Of a stretch of 64,000 bases of DNA, positions 23,825 to 36,719 are shown piece by piece. The notes below the pieces were generated by a model, which was given only the letters and a program-made list of their open reading frames with translations, searched no databases and was not told where the DNA came from. Origin of the DNA: Viridothelium virens (taxonomy: Eukaryota; Ascomycota; Dothideomycetes; Trypetheliales; Trypetheliaceae); assembly GCA_010094025.1 (NCBI GenBank), contig ML991865.1:17262-81261 (forward strand), given 5' to 3'. Made by a program: the position numbers and the translations under genes. Every line of letters starts with the position of its first letter. The first letter of the stretch is position 1.

Positions 23825-26306
23825 ATGGATCCTCTTAATCAGACTTCAGACAACTCAATTCAGGGTGATACGGCAGGTGGCGTACCCAACGATGGCACTG
23901 GTACACCTCTGGAGGTCGAATAGCCAAACATCGCTGATTCTGCCTAGGCGTCATTCAGCTTGACCCGTGGCTTTCTCCTTTCAAGGATGCTCTCAAGAGC
24001 CGACATAGCAAGGTACAGCAGTGGATAAGGACAATCAATGACACCGAAGGCGGTCTCGGGAAATTCAGCAGAGTATGGAAACCTATACGTATGGTGGACA
24101 TACACTAAAGGTTGGGCAGGGTTACGAGAAATTCGGCTTTAACGTACGCGACAATGGTGATATTGTGTACAGAGAGTGGGCTCCTAATGCCATGCGAGCA
24201 TACCTGATCGGAGACTTCAGTAAGCAGCAAGACTTTCCTCCGCGAAAAAAACCGGTCTGATGCATATTGCAGATGGTTGGAATCGTGATTCGCATCCAAT
24301 GACGAAGGACCATTTTGGTGTGTGGGAAATTGTCCTTCCAGCAGTTGATGGGCACACAGCGATACCGCATGATTCTAAAGTCAAAGTCAGTGACACGTGT
24401 CGCAGCCTATCGGAACACTGTTCATCTAACCGCTCTCAGATCTCAATGGTTGTACCCAACGATCATGCACGACAAGAACGTGTACCAGCTTGGATCAAAC
24501 GCGTAACTCAGGACCTCCAATTCTCCCCTACGTACGATGCAAGGTTCTGGAATCCACCTAGAGACCAGCAGTACGTCTTCAAACATCCGCGGCCGAAGAA
24601 ACCGGCAAGCGCAAGAATTTACGAGGCACATGTTGGGATTTCTTCCCCGGAGCCAAAAGTCGCCTCATATAAGGAATTCACGCACAACGTGCTTCCTCGC
24701 ATTCGAGATCTTGGGTACAACGTGATCCAATTGATGGCAGTGATGGAACATGCATATTATGCCAGCTTCGGATATCAGATCAACAGCTTCTTTGCTGCAA
24801 GCAGTCGATACGGGTACCCGGATGATTTGAAAGAATTAATAGATACAGCGCATGCCATGGGTCTTGTGGTTCTGCTAGATGTAGTTCACAGTCACGCCTC
24901 GAAGAATGTGGAAGACGGCCTCAACATGTTCGATAATACAGATCATATGTATTTTCACGAAGGTACAAAAGGTCGGCATGAGCTATGGGACAGCAGATTA
25001 TTCAACTACGGCAGTCACGAGGTTCTTCGGTTTTTACTTTCCAATCTTCGTTTTTGGATGGAGGAATATCAGTTTGATGGCTTCAGATTTGACGGTGTTA
25101 CCAGCATTCTCTACACTCATCATGGGATTGGAACGTGAGTGGTGCCGTTCTGCCTCAAGAATTAGTGCTAAAAGTGACAGTGGGTTCTCTGGAGGTTATC
25201 ACGAGTACTTTGGCTCCGGCGTCGATGAAGAAGGTGTCGTCTATTTGATGCTCGCCAACGAGATGCTACACAACATTTACCCGTCCTGTATTACCATTGC
25301 TGAAGACGTATCAGGCATGCCTGCTTTATGTCTCGCCTTATCACTTGGTGGCATTGGCTTCGACTATCGCCTCGCAATGGCGATACCAGATTTGTACATC
25401 AAGTGGTTGAAAGAGAAGCAAGATATAGACTGGGATATGGGCAATCTTGCCTTTACTCTCACCAACCGCCGCCATGGCGAGAAGACGATTGCCTATGCCG
25501 AATCTCATGATCAAGCGTAAGCCCTCCAAGCCCCCTTTTTCCTAATTCTCACGCGATATATACTCATGGAACTTTGCTAGTCTCGTCGGCGACAAATCAC
25601 TTCTAATGTGGCTTTGCGATGCGGAGCTCTACACCAACATGTCAACTATTTCCCCTCTCACTCCGGTTATCGAGCGTGGCCTTTCCCTGCACAAAATGAT
25701 CCGGCTCGTGACACATGGCTTAGGTGGCGAGGGCTATCTGAATTTTGAGGGCAACGAATTCGGACATCCGGAATGGCTCGACTTTCCTCGCGCTGGTAAC
25801 GCCAATTCTTTCCACTACGCACGTCGGCAATTTAACCTTGTTGATAATCAGTTACTGCGGTATCGGTTCCTCAATGAATTTGACAAGCGCATGCAGTGGA
25901 AGGAGGAAAGATACGGCTGGCTACATGGTCCACAAGCCTACATCTCGCTGAAACATGAAGGGGACAAGGTCTTGGTATTTGAGCGGGCAGGTCTACTTTG
26001 GGTATTCAATTTCCATCCCAGCTCTAGCTTCTCGGACTATAGAGTAGGCGTCGAACAGGAGGGTACATATCAAATTATAATCGATACTGATGCGGCAGAG
26101 TTTGGGGGACTGGGCAGAATCCAGCAGGGGACTAGATTCTTCACGACGGATTTTGCGTGGAATGGGAGAAAGAACTTCTTGCAAGTTTATGTACCTTGCA
26201 GAACGGCAATCGTATGTCCTTCCCCTCTAGCTGTATGTGACAATGGCCAAGACCCATAATACTCACGACTTTGTAGGTTCTAGCACTGGAGAGTACAATC
26301 GAGTGA
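23825..26306 (+). CDS. GLC3: 1,4-alpha-glucan (glycogen) branching enzyme
   Basis: Eight exons: 23825-23900, 23948-24072, 24120-24219, 24273-24385, 24440-25134, 25181-25516, 25581-26211 and 26277-26306. They join in phase to 701 aa, the usual length of fungal branching enzymes. An N-terminal CBM48 domain ([31 protein letters not shown]) precedes a GH13 barrel. Barrel motifs are [42 protein letters not shown] (catalytic nucleophile Asp), TIAEDVSG (acid/base Glu) and AESHDQA (third catalytic Asp). The enzyme cuts an alpha-1,4 chain of glycogen and re-attaches it as an alpha-1,6 branch in the cytosol. The last coding exon is only 10 codons (VLALESTIE). The introns are very short (46-64 nt). All catalytic residues are present, so it should be active. 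Confidence 0.97.
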
Positions 26307-26936
26307 TACAGAACTGACAGCGGACATGGCGACGAGTAAGTAGATGCAACCCTTTGAAGGAATGAGCTCTTAGCGACAAATTATCCATTTAATATGACGA
26401 ATCTTTCAACATTCTATTTACGTCAAGTCACATTAGCTTCCGATTTCATATCGTCATGACTGCTACTCGATTTCGCATCCAGCAAACAGTGCGGGATCCT
26501 TGAACCCAACGACTGAGACCACCCAAGTGGTTCTAATACATTGTCTAACGGACAGTTTACTACCTCAAAGTGGGAGCTTCTTACAGAGACTGGCTAGATG
26601 AGAAGCCTGCTTTCACTTTAAAAATGTAACGTAAAATGTCATTGCAATACCCCCAATAGTGGCAGCTCCTGCGGCGAGATTATCGATTGCCTTCAATGTT
26701 GGCCGAATCTTGGGCTCATCAAGCATCCTCATACCTGATGAACAATTGGCAGAATATGCTCAGAAAGATACGTACAGGCAACCACGAGAGACATGTTACT
26801 GTTTGCGACTGAATAAAAGCCGTCGATTATTGCATGTACAAAGTTGCCTTTCAGCGGCTGAAACTGTCGAATCGTCGGTGCACTCCTGAAACTCCATACT
26901 CTGCGGTATTTGAGGCTCATCAACTGTCAGAATGTG
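26307..26936. other. convergent intergenic region
   Basis: 630 bp between the 3' ends of the branching enzyme and the secreted-protein gene; presumably their 3' UTRs. No further gene recognised. Confidence 0.5.
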
Positions 26937-27851
26937 TTATGCACCTACGCCGCTGGGTACCTTGCCTAAGCTGACACCCGGATACTGGTAAATAGGTTGT
27001 TGCGTGCTCATGCTAGCTAGTCCACCTCCGTTGCAGTTCGTCTCAACCCAGATGACTTGGCCTTGCGCCTCCCCGTTGACTGTGAAAGGCGACTGATTGC
27101 AGTAGTTACCGGTGCTCGAGAGGTCATCTGTGGAGCATTGCCAGTCTGCGCCTCCCACAAAGGCTGTGTATTCGTATGCGCTGGTGGTCAAAGTGCCGCA
27201 GGAGGACAAATAGTAAGGAACAAAGGTGAAATAACCGCAGTTGCTGGTGGCATTGTCAGCCCTCGTGTGCGTTTCGGTTACAGTATAAGTGATAGAAGTT
27301 GAATAGGTGTAACTGGCACCGAAGTTGAAGGCTCCAGTGAGCTCGGCAGGAGTGACCTTCCCGCTATTGCCAGTAATGCCCACGTTAATAGACCAAGAGT
27401 TGGTCACTGTCGTGCTCTGTGTGCACATTAGCTCTGTTCTGTTAAGATGCTCGATGATCACGGAGACTCTGTGACTTACGTTGCCAGCTGAAAGTGTACA
27501 GCTATCCCCAGCCGTACAAGCACTATTCAGAAACGGTGATTCTGGTCCAGGAAACCACAAATTGTTGACCTCACAGTAGGCTGAGCAAGTATCAGTCGTC
27601 TTGTCTGTATTCGCTAGACCTTCAGTGCAGTCACCCTTGGAATTCATCGTGTAGGCATGCGGACATGTCGTTGTGGATGTGTTCCACGGTGTATTCAGAG
27701 GATCCGGGCAAGCATTATTGGCGCCGTTTTGTTGTCTTTCGGCAAGAATCTTGACCAAATCTTCTCCTGCATTAGTAGATAGATCAGCGGGAACCGGTCC
27801 GGCCATAGAACCCAAAGCAAATGTGGAAACAGTCGCGAGAGAGAGCAACAT
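26937..27851 (-). CDS. predicted secreted cysteine-containing protein of unknown function
   Basis: Two exons are preferred, 27480-27851 and 26937-27416, giving 283 aa. The 63-nt segment between them has no stop and keeps the frame, but begins GTAAGT, ends CACAG and has a GCTAAT branch-like site, so I treat it as an intron. The ATG at 27851 gives a clean signal peptide (MLLSLATVSTFALGSMAGPV, cut near Ala22). The mature N-half is rich in Cys, Thr and Asn (at least eight Cys), probably disulphide-bonded. The C-half has alternating Ser/Thr/Tyr patterns (TNSWSINVGITG, FGASYTYSTSITYTVTETHT) that suggest amphipathic beta-strands. Such Ser/Thr-rich hairpins occur in aerolysin-type beta-barrel proteins, but I cannot confirm membership. 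No function is assigned. Its own promoter lies in a large gene-poor stretch. Confidence 0.7.
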   Translation of the reverse strand: MLLSLATVSTFALGSMAGPVPADLSTNAGEDLVKILAERQQNGANNACPDPLNTPWNTSTTTCPHAYTMNSKGDCTEGLANTDKTTDTCSAYCEVNNLWFPGPESPFLNSACTAGDSCTLSAGNVSHRVSVIIEHLNRTELMCTQSTTVTNSWSINVGITGNSGKVTPAELTGAFNFGASYTYSTSITYTVTETHTRADNATSNCGYFTFVPYYLSSCGTLTTSAYEYTAFVGGADWQCSTDDLSSTGNYCNQSPFTVNGEAQGQVIWVETNCNGGGLASMSTQQPIYQYPGVSLGKVPSGVGA

Positions 27852-30256
27852 ATTGAGGAGTAATGATGATAGAAATGAGAGAGATTGCCGGTGGATGTGT
27901 GAGCGTTCTATGGGAGATACTCGGACTATAGCAAAATGAGCGCTCACTTACGGCTATTGCCTCTATCTTATATATAGAGATCTTTGATAAATATAGATTC
28001 TGCGCGCTCTTCACTTCGAAGCATTGCCTTGAAAATTTCTGGTTTGGGGTCAAAAGAGGATCTTACCAGGGCGATCCGCTCATCTTCATATGTCTATCCT
28101 CCATTAATGTATCTTTGCTCCAGTAAACCAACGAAAGAATGCTGAGTATAACTCGGAGCAGTGTCCCAGACGGTAAGTGGTAGCAAGATAAGTTTATGCT
28201 CGGTGTTTCACCGCGCGGGCGTGGGCATGATTGACCCAAGCCTCAGCACGGAGGAAGGGACAGACAGGAGTCTGAGCGCTGCGTAGAGTATGCATCGTCA
28301 ATCCATAATTGTGTACATTTTTCTTCCCCCTACATCGACGCGCACTATTCAAAAGACCGGTGCTCGATTGAGAACAAGTGCTGCAATTCTCCGGTAAAAC
28401 AGATCGCCCAAGTATCGATCATGGAAAGCACATTCCGACTACGCAGCAGTGTAAATGGTGCAAGAAGAAACACCCACACCCTAGCTCGAGATAATTCACT
28501 CTGGCTTGAACCTTTGTTGGGTCCTTTCAAGGTGTGGGACGTAAAAATGGGATATTAGAGAGACCTTGAACGGATGCTACGATACTAATGGATCCCCAAG
28601 ACGTGTGGCCGTTACGGATTCGGCCACGACTTAGAACACCGACATCTCTTAGCTAGCCTCATGGCGTCACGGACGTTCACGGGAAATGTGGTTCTGGACC
28701 TCACACCCGCAATATCACCGGTCTGGAAATTCTAGCAAGTCAAGCCGTCAATCAGGCACCGACAGGCTACTCCATAGCTTGGTTTGAACTACTTCATTGA
28801 CGACACATTCCAGCTTTGCCAGTGTATAGAATCGTGGAGAGATGATCCCTTAGAGTAAATCCAGTTTCTGGAACGTGTCGTATGGACGACGGTGTCTCAA
28901 CATAGTGCGGTACACCTTCAGACTTACCGGACCGCACAGCTATCGTGTCGGTGTTGGCCCTGAATGGAATAAGCAAAGAAGTACCCAAAAAGGATCATCG
29001 AAGCACTGGCCTTGAGCTGCAAGTCGTAACTACTTGAGGTGAGTAAGGGTCCTCCTCTACCCTGTTGTCAGAGTTGCCTCTTCGTTAGCGAATTGCGGAA
29101 GCGTACCTTGACCAACAAGAAGCACTCGCTGAAAGACCTGGGCGTGGGCAATGGCAGTCTAGGCCAAGAGAGATGAGTTTGCAGCATTCTTGCAAACGCT
29201 GCGGCATCATGAGAGCAGTCTTTCGTCGAATGCTGGGGGGCTGGAAAATCGAATAATGTGGCTGAAACTCTAGCGTGAGCCTCTGCTGCAGGAACACGTC
29301 AAACTATCTTTCTTTTTCTTGATCCTACAGTACGATACGACAGTATTTGACACATTTCAATGGACGCCTTGCGGAGTCAATCCAAATCGCGAAGAGCTTC
29401 CAACAGACCGTGCAGTTTCTGGTCGACGGAAAATCAGCTTCAGCTGATAATCTGCAAGGTGCATACCTAAAAATGAAAAGAGACTCCCATCTTGATTGCT
29501 TCTTTTTGTAGTTAGCAAGTCAATATACTTCACCGTCTTACGATGTGATCCTACCTTACTGGACCGGCTCTTCGTGCGCCAAGGACAAAAAATAAGTACG
29601 AACATAGCGTTGGTGGTCCTTGTGTTGCACTTCTAGCACTCTATCGTAACATCTTTCCTTACACATCTTCATCTTCTACACCTTTCCTGCAATGCTTTGC
29701 TCGCATTTGCATAAGTGCCGAGAAAGTAAGGGAAAGACCAGCATGTAGGACGCGGTTATGCCAATGATTGTTTGGTAGTGCTAGGACGAATCCAATCCGG
29801 TGAGCTGGACGTCGCACGTTCGGTAGACGCTTGAGTTTGCATAATGCATTTGTATGGATCATTGGCTCACATCATCGAGATAGGGCCATGACGATGATTA
29901 TTTGGTTAAACCTACCGAGTTCCCCAATCTGGTAGTCTGGGTGTGCAACGCTACATGAAGCCGTTCAGGCATGCACCATGCAAGCTTGGAGGTTAGAACT
30001 GGAGATAAGTGGGAAGCGACTGCTAGACAGGACTGATTTACAACGTGGTCACTGCAGACGCGACACGACACGACACTAGACCTGCCCTTCTTATCTCTCT
30101 CCATCTCGAGCCTTATTATTACCATTGTTCGAACTCATTGAAACCATGACATCAGACTTGTATTGGGGTATCACACGAAATCTTAACAAGTATACTGCAT
30201 CTACACCGCGCATGATCTACCACGCATATTCCAAGGGGATGATACTGTAGGGCTGG
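27852..30256. other. 2.4 kb gene-poor region
   Basis: No conserved coding region, tRNA or rRNA was recognised. Short open frames up to about 90 codons occur on both strands with no resemblance to known families. The left end must contain the promoter of the secreted-protein gene; the right end is the 3' flank of RPC82. No clear repeat or transposon remnant seen. Confidence 0.45.
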
Positions 30257-32403
30257 TCAGACCGCCTCAATGGGGATGAAGTCCCTAAACAGTATCACCA
30301 AATCATCTTGCCTGCCTAACTGTGTCAGTAACGTCTCTTCCACATCCGACCACCGCCTCAGTGCCATCCGTTCATGCTCAGTCAGAAACCTATCCTCCTT
30401 ACCCTGAACATCCGTCCGCTCCGCCTTATCAAGGACCTCCTTAATCCTCTCTCTTTCGAATTTGGCCCTCTGGAGCAACCTCGCCATGGCCTGATACGTA
30501 TCATTGAGAAGCATCGATCGACAGCGATCCTGATCAAAAAACCATAGAAATATTGTCCTACTCGGCTGTCGAGCATTATCTTTTGGCACCTCCTGCACCT
30601 CCAGAAAACCTGCTTCCTGTAGCCGCGTGAGGATGGTCCGGACGTGCTTTTCACGGAAGAAGCCAAATTTCGAGACCTGTTTCTCATCAAGCTTGCCCTT
30701 GCTGTGCAGTACGCGGATCACGCGCGCTGCTTCCCGTCCAAATCGAGCCGTGACGGTGTTTTCGATCTGGGTTTGGATGAGATATTTAGTAATGGAGTTG
30801 AAATCGACAGACCATTCGCCGCCCCCACGAGTACTGAGCCAGTGAATAAAATGACGGGGATCTTCACGTAAGATACCCATATGTTGGCGGACGAGTCGCT
30901 CGCATTCACCTCCGAATACCGTGCTAACGTGGTTCCCATTAACACGGGAACTATGACTCTGAGGGACACGGATATCGTCATCATCGTCAAGGTCGGCAAT
31001 GGGAGAGGTCTGTCGTCGACTTCCATTTTCTATATCATGCGCATTAGAGACATATCCCAAACCTGCTTTCAGATCGACACTAGGATCCAATGCTGCCTCT
31101 ACTTCATAGGATGTAACCGATGGAGTCATATGTTCCTCATCATCACACTCATCACCCTCTTCTTCAGATAGATCGGCGTCCTGAGCTGCCCCAAATCGGT
31201 CATAGCATCGAGGAATATGATTTTCCAGGCAGCGGAGTGTAGTTCCATAAACTTTGGCAGTGGTTTCTCCAAGATATCTTTCACAGAGGCTGCTTAGCTG
31301 CTCATTACGAAACACGACATTGAACTTTTCGTAGTTGACACGGAGAATGGGCCCCTTGTCGTCATCGAGATGGCCTACATAGCCATTTAACTCGTTTTTC
31401 CCATTCGTCAAAGTCCCTCCTGGGTTCGGACGTTTGTTTGGAGAGTCTCTTTCGGATCGCTTCCTCTTAAGACTGTCCAATGTGCTCTCTAGAGACGACG
31501 TTCCTCCGTTACCATCTCTCAATTTCTTCTTCTGTCGGATTAAAGCACTTGCATATTTTGCCGTTGCTTTTCTACCCTTCACACCATCCGGGAATTCTTT
31601 ACTCTGTACTTCAACCACTGCTTCGTTGTGAAGATCCGCATCCGGTTTGAAATGGTTAGACCCAACTAGAGTAATGAATTCCTTGCTCAAGAGATTCTTC
31701 AATTCCTCATGAATATGCGCGACGGACTGGATCTGCCCCGAGGCTTGATCTCTTTGATCCCCGAGATTGCCGTAACGATGTCCGCGATCGCCATTCGTCC
31801 CAGCTGTCCCATTGACAAGATGCACATCTGCATTGACCATGCTCGGGTTCTTATTGAACAACCTTTCATAAGCGGATACTAGATCTCCAACTTTGCAGTG
31901 GCCCATCTCTAACAGGTTCGAAACTAAGATCCCAGCAGTTTTTCCGCATCGCTCCTCTACGATCTTGACAATTTTTCCGGATTGGACTAGCGCATAAGCT
32001 TGGTACCAGTCCGACTCGTAGTAGGTGTATCCATCCTCGTCTGTGCACCAAAGACATAGGTGTTGCTGAATAAGTACAGCCAGGGCGTTCCGCAAGTTTC
32101 GAAGAGGAAGACGGGTCTCAGTACGCAGGGTAGGTAGAGAAGCCCTGCCTAGGCGCATGAGTATAGAGAAGACTTGCTGTACTGTATCAGTTTCTAGAGT
32201 TCAGGATAGGATAGGGTAAAGGAGGAGCAAAGCCGGATTTCGAGCTTCAGAATTTGACGGTTGAATAACTTACAGACGTAAGCCCCCCATACAGATCATC
32301 GACAAGCGTAGTGCATAATTCATTCAAGTTCTAGTGTCTTCTCAGCCAAGTTCAGAACCGGGGAAGCCCCGCTATGAAGCTGGGAGGAACTTACCTGTGC
32401 CAT
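30257..32403 (-). CDS. RPC82: RNA polymerase III subunit RPC3/Rpc82
   Basis: Three exons: 32395-32403 (9 nt, MAQ), 32274-32330 (19 codons) and 30257-32176, giving 661 aa. The joined N-terminus MAQNLNELCTTLVDDLYGGLTSQVFSILMRLGRASLP fits the first winged helix of Rpc82, and further blocks (LVQSGKIVKIVEERCG, YGTTLRCLENHIPRC, NTVTARFGREAARVIRVLHSKGKLDEKQVSKFG) match its extended winged-helix domains. A C-terminal coiled coil follows (RLLQRAKFERERIKEVLDKAE). Rpc82 with Rpc34 and Rpc31 forms the Pol III subcomplex that contacts TFIIIB during initiation on tRNA and 5S genes. The middle (residues ~195-270 and ~340-420) is charged and low in complexity. The tiny first exon was placed by the requirement for an ATG with a good donor upstream of the LCTTLVDD block. 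Divergent from QCR2. Confidence 0.92.
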
Positions 32404-32775
32404 GATCTGTGCAATAGATGTTCGGTACTACCTCGATTCCGGTGACGATTGGGGCGGCGAGGACATGTTCAATTCTGAGCGCGAATAATAAGAAGAAACC
32501 GCAGCTCATGAAGATTGAGTGAAATGCGCAAATGGTTGTGACAGCCCCACCGCCCACCAGCGGTAAGCATACCCAGCGTGCCAGAGTAACCCTACCACTC
32601 CTTGATACTTTTGCTCATTGCCTGAGTCAGTCCTCCGCTGCCAACCTTTTCGTCCTCTATCTAAGCTGAAAACGCCCAGAACTTGCACCTTGTCGTCCTA
32701 GCTGTGAGCTTTTCTACAGTGTGAGACCTTCTTCAATTGACCTTCATCCAGCGGCTGTCGTCATTCGCTGTCGCC
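32404..32775. other. divergent intergenic region RPC82/QCR2
   Basis: 372 bp between divergent genes, so a shared promoter region. It contains a C-rich stretch near 32545-32560 (GCCCCACCGCCCACC). No gene seen. Confidence 0.5.
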
Positions 32776-34285
32776 ATGCTAACCTCTCCCTCTCTCGGTC
32801 GGCACGCCCAGCGGACCTTACGGCACCAAGGCTTGCTCAATGTCGCTCAGAGGAGAGGTCTCGCAGCACCAGCCTCTGGCTCCTTCCAATACCAGACGGG
32901 TGATAGCAATGGTGTCAAGTTCGCAAGCAGAGACCTTGCTGGTCCCACAACCACACTCGGGCTTGTCTCAAGAGCTGGCACAAGATATCAACCTTTTCCA
33001 GGGCTCACAGAGGGGCTTGAGAGATTTGCTTTCCGAGTTCGTTCCTGAGGAAATCACTTATCGAGGAAGCTATCATCTTGCTAACTCAAACTGTTAAGAC
33101 TACAGATAGACGGTCTACCCTCCGTATCACTCGCGAGATCGAGCTTCTTGGCGCTGAGCAGTATACGGAGCACACCCGGGAATCCTTAATCATTGGCGCC
33201 AAATTCCTCCGCGATGATCTGCCCTACTTTGTCGAACTCTTCGCCGAAATCGCGACCCAAACCCAATATCCAGGCTACTTGTTTCACGAAGAGATCGAAT
33301 CCATTATAGAAATGTCGAAAAAGAAGCATCTTGCCGACACTGCCGCCATGGCTTTGAATTCTGCACATGCTCTTGCCTTCCATCGCGGATTGGGTGCGCC
33401 GCTGACACCGGCTTCGAACGTACCGGTGAACAAGTACTTGAGCTCAGAATCGATTCATGAATTTTCACGCGACGCATATTCCAAGGCCAATCTCGCTATT
33501 GTCGCCAATGGAGCTGAACATGGGGAACTTACCAAATGGGTCAATGAATTCTTTAGCGATGCAGCGCTGCCACAAGGGACACCTCTCAAGAGTGAGCAAA
33601 GCAAGTATCATGGCGGTGAAGAGCGGATTTCCCATGCCAGCCCAAAGAACTCGGTGGTGCTCGCATTTCCAGGCAGTTCTTCATATACCGGTGGTTTCTA
33701 CAAGCCGGAAGTTGCGGTGCTCACCACACTTCTGGGTGGCCAAACCAGCATCAAATGGAGCCCAGGGTTTTCTCTACTCTCCAAAGCTACCGCCAATTTC
33801 CCTACCGCGAACGTTCAGACGAAGAGCGCGATCTATTCGGATGCTGGGTTGTTATACGTCCTGATCACTGGCTCATCGGGAGACGTGGCGGGCGCAGCAA
33901 ATGAAGCAGTGAAAGCAATCAAGGGCATCGCGGAAGGTGGTCAGATCGGTCAAGAACTTTTTGCCAAGGCCAAGGCACTGGCTAAATTCAGGGAGTTGGA
34001 ACATGGGCAAAATATCAAGGCAGGTATCCAATTGACTGGTGCTGGACTTACGCAGCAAGGAAAGCCGTATCAACTGGACGAAACTGCAAAGGCGATTGAT
34101 GGCGTTACTGAGGGACAAGTGAAGAAGGTAAGCATCAATCACCGTGATGTTGCATCAAGTGTTCTCTGTACATTGCTGAATTTGTTTAGGCTGCAAAAGA
34201 GATACTGGACTACAAAGCGTCGGTGTCCGCAGTCGGAGACTTACACGTGCTACCATTTGCCGATGAGCTTGGGTTGAAAGTTTAA
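32776..34285 (+). CDS. QCR2: Ubiquinol-cytochrome c reductase core subunit 2
   Basis: Three exons: 32776-33036, 33099-34127 and 34190-34285, giving 461 aa. The N-terminus is an Arg/Ser-rich mitochondrial presequence ending around QRRGLAAPAS. The rest is an M16 peptidase fold without the HxxEH zinc site, as expected of a core 2 protein: GPTTTLGLVSRAGTRYQP, GLTEGLERFAFR|TTDRRSTLRITREIELLGA, LRDDLPYFVELFAEI and a C-terminal ADELGLKV. Core 2 is a matrix-side structural subunit of respiratory complex III. Intron 1 uses a GTTCGT donor, weaker than its neighbours, but has a perfect GCTAAC branch site and restores the frame. Divergent from RPC82. Confidence 0.94.
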
Positions 34286-36719
34286 AAAGATCGAGATGCA
34301 GCATGGCATGCTCTTGTAAGATTATCATGTGATCGCTGATACATATTCCCATATAGATGTTCAGTCCACTTCTAGTACTTTTGTTGAGTATCATGCTCAC
34401 AGAACTCATTCTACCTCCCAAGTCAGACGTGAGATCAACCTTTAATCGCAGTCGAAGAATTCACTATCAGTCCCTGACAATAAGATTGGTACTCTCCGAA
34501 TGGCAGTATCCCTCGCAGAATAAGATCACCCTTTCGAAAGGCTTTAGACCTACTGTCCGAGTATATACATAACTTTAGATGCCACACGGCGCTTCTTTCA
34601 TTCATCTAGCCCATGCCGGGGAAGCGAGGCTTATCTTACGTTGTGAAGCCCATCCAAATTCACGATATAATACAGACCCATCTATCCCTGGAAAATTGTT
34701 GACCCTGGAAAAGCATAGAAGGCAACCATCAGGTGGTTCCGTTCCTAATCGAAGCATTGCCCCTGAAAAGGTAAGGCCTCTGCGCTTGCTTGTGTCTAGT
34801 GCTCCGGTGCAACGGCGCATTTGGATTTGAAGAAAGAAGTTTCGAGGTCGATTCATTGCTATAACGGCAAAATCGATGCTGTCTAATAACGGCAGATCAT
34901 TTACGTGAGTCCGATCATCAGGAGATGTTCTCTTCTAGAAGAAACTATGCCCTTCATCATGTCAAATTCTAAAGAGCTCCTTGCGCAGTGGAGCCTCACT
35001 ACATGGCGTTTAGGAGTTGACATAACCGGTAATCGCTAAGAAGAGAATCTCCTCACTTGCAGTTCCGCATCGAGAGCTGATCTAGAGCGGGTTTTCTCTC
35101 CAATATGTGACAAGCGCTGTTAACGTCTTGAATAGATTGATCTCGACATTGGCAACACTGAAAGAATTACTAGGACTTCGACAATGGTAAGGGACCTCGG
35201 ACCAGAGGGATAGAGTCAACGGTGGGTACGCAACTAGCATGAAGGCAATCATCTCCGCTGTTCATAAAAATAAGCGGCACAATATGAGCCCTACGAGGAG
35301 AGCCTCCAGTCCATATCTTACCGCTGGCAGTCTCATTCCTCCGTCCAACAAAGACTTACGCTACGTTACGATTGTTAATACACATGCTGCACAGGAATAT
35401 ACGGATGCATTTCAGTCCAGCGAGGACGAGCGCGCGAACGTAAGAACGACTGATGCCTAATATTGTCATGCGAAAAAAATGTCCACTCGCTAGTACGGGA
35501 AATTTGCTGGGGCTTGCATGGATACTTTTGTCCTAGTACTGTATGACGATGATTGCATCAAAGGGTTCATTGGTTTTCTCACGGCGGCTGGAGTCTTGAC
35601 CACTGTAAGAAAATCTATCACGTCTTCCGCCGATTTCCTAGTATGTACTCATGTCATTTGGCAGTACTGACTCATTTGATCGGGACAACTAATGTGGTTG
35701 ATGATCATCCTCAATGTGTCAGCCAGAAGTGGTGATTGCATACCTCTCTTCCGAAAATGCAGGATTTGGTTAAGCGCTCTCAGTGATTGTCCATTGCAGG
35801 CGGCAGACCAAATAGGATCTGCCAGTGATCTACTCAGCTTTGCTTGGTGGAGTTCAGGGTCCATACATGAGGAGAGAAGGTTGGGATAGTCTTTGCTGCC
35901 GGTCGAGATTTTCCAATTATTTTGTAGTATGGTAGGTCACATCTAGCTATTAGCGATTACTGAAAGCGCCGCCGCATCTAAGTCACTCAGGGTAAGTCTT
36001 GCGAAATTGTGGGGCTAAGCTATCGAGGTTGTTGCCGGAAGTCTCACCGATCAACTTCAGCCATTGCGGTCCGAGATCGAAAGTCCATGATGCGCGCCGG
36101 TGGAAGATCTCGATCTCGAATACAATCAGCCTCACACCAACACGGCATGAGAGTTCTACCTCTTGGCCACAAGTAGTCGTGTGGGCCAAGCAACCTGCCT
36201 TGCCTGACTCGGTATTGTTTCCGGGTACTATCGTCCTTTAGCACCTTTGCGCATTCGGCCTTTTGATGAATGATGAATGACGCGATACGGCACGCAGATG
36301 GTAAGCACTAGAGGCTTGATGTAGATCTATCGAAATTTTGAGCAATCAGGCCAGGCTGGGAGTTCTCTCCGGAAGATAGCCGGCAAGGTCCGGTCTATTA
36401 GAGCACATGGTGATTCTGCGATTGACCTCACAATCCAACTTTTTGACTTGCGAAAACAACAACCATAGGGATGATACGCGTGATTGAAGAGGTTTTGGTC
36501 ATCCATCGTAGCAAGCTCTTTACATTAACGCATGGACTAAGACAGAGTTACAAGTCCAGCACCATTGGAGAAATAAGACACATCTCATCTAACAACGTTT
36601 TGCGATTTCCTTTAGCTTGTATGTCAATGTATTATCGCACCAGCATAACAGCCATAGGCGATCATAATTACCTCCTTGGTCGACTTGACTTATAAAGCTG
36701 TGTTCAGATCAAGCTTGAT
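34286..36719. other. 2.4 kb gene-poor region
   Basis: Lies between the 3' ends of QCR2 and the P450 gene. Only short unrelated open frames (up to about 83 codons) are present on either strand. No RNA gene, repeat family or transposon ends were recognised. A decayed element cannot be ruled out by eye. Confidence 0.45.

Noticed and set aside
28000-30250. Search for CRISPR arrays, rRNA, insertion sequences or long terminal repeats in the gene-poor stretches
   Set aside because: No direct or inverted repeats of useful length were seen by eye; CRISPR arrays are not expected in fungal nuclear DNA.
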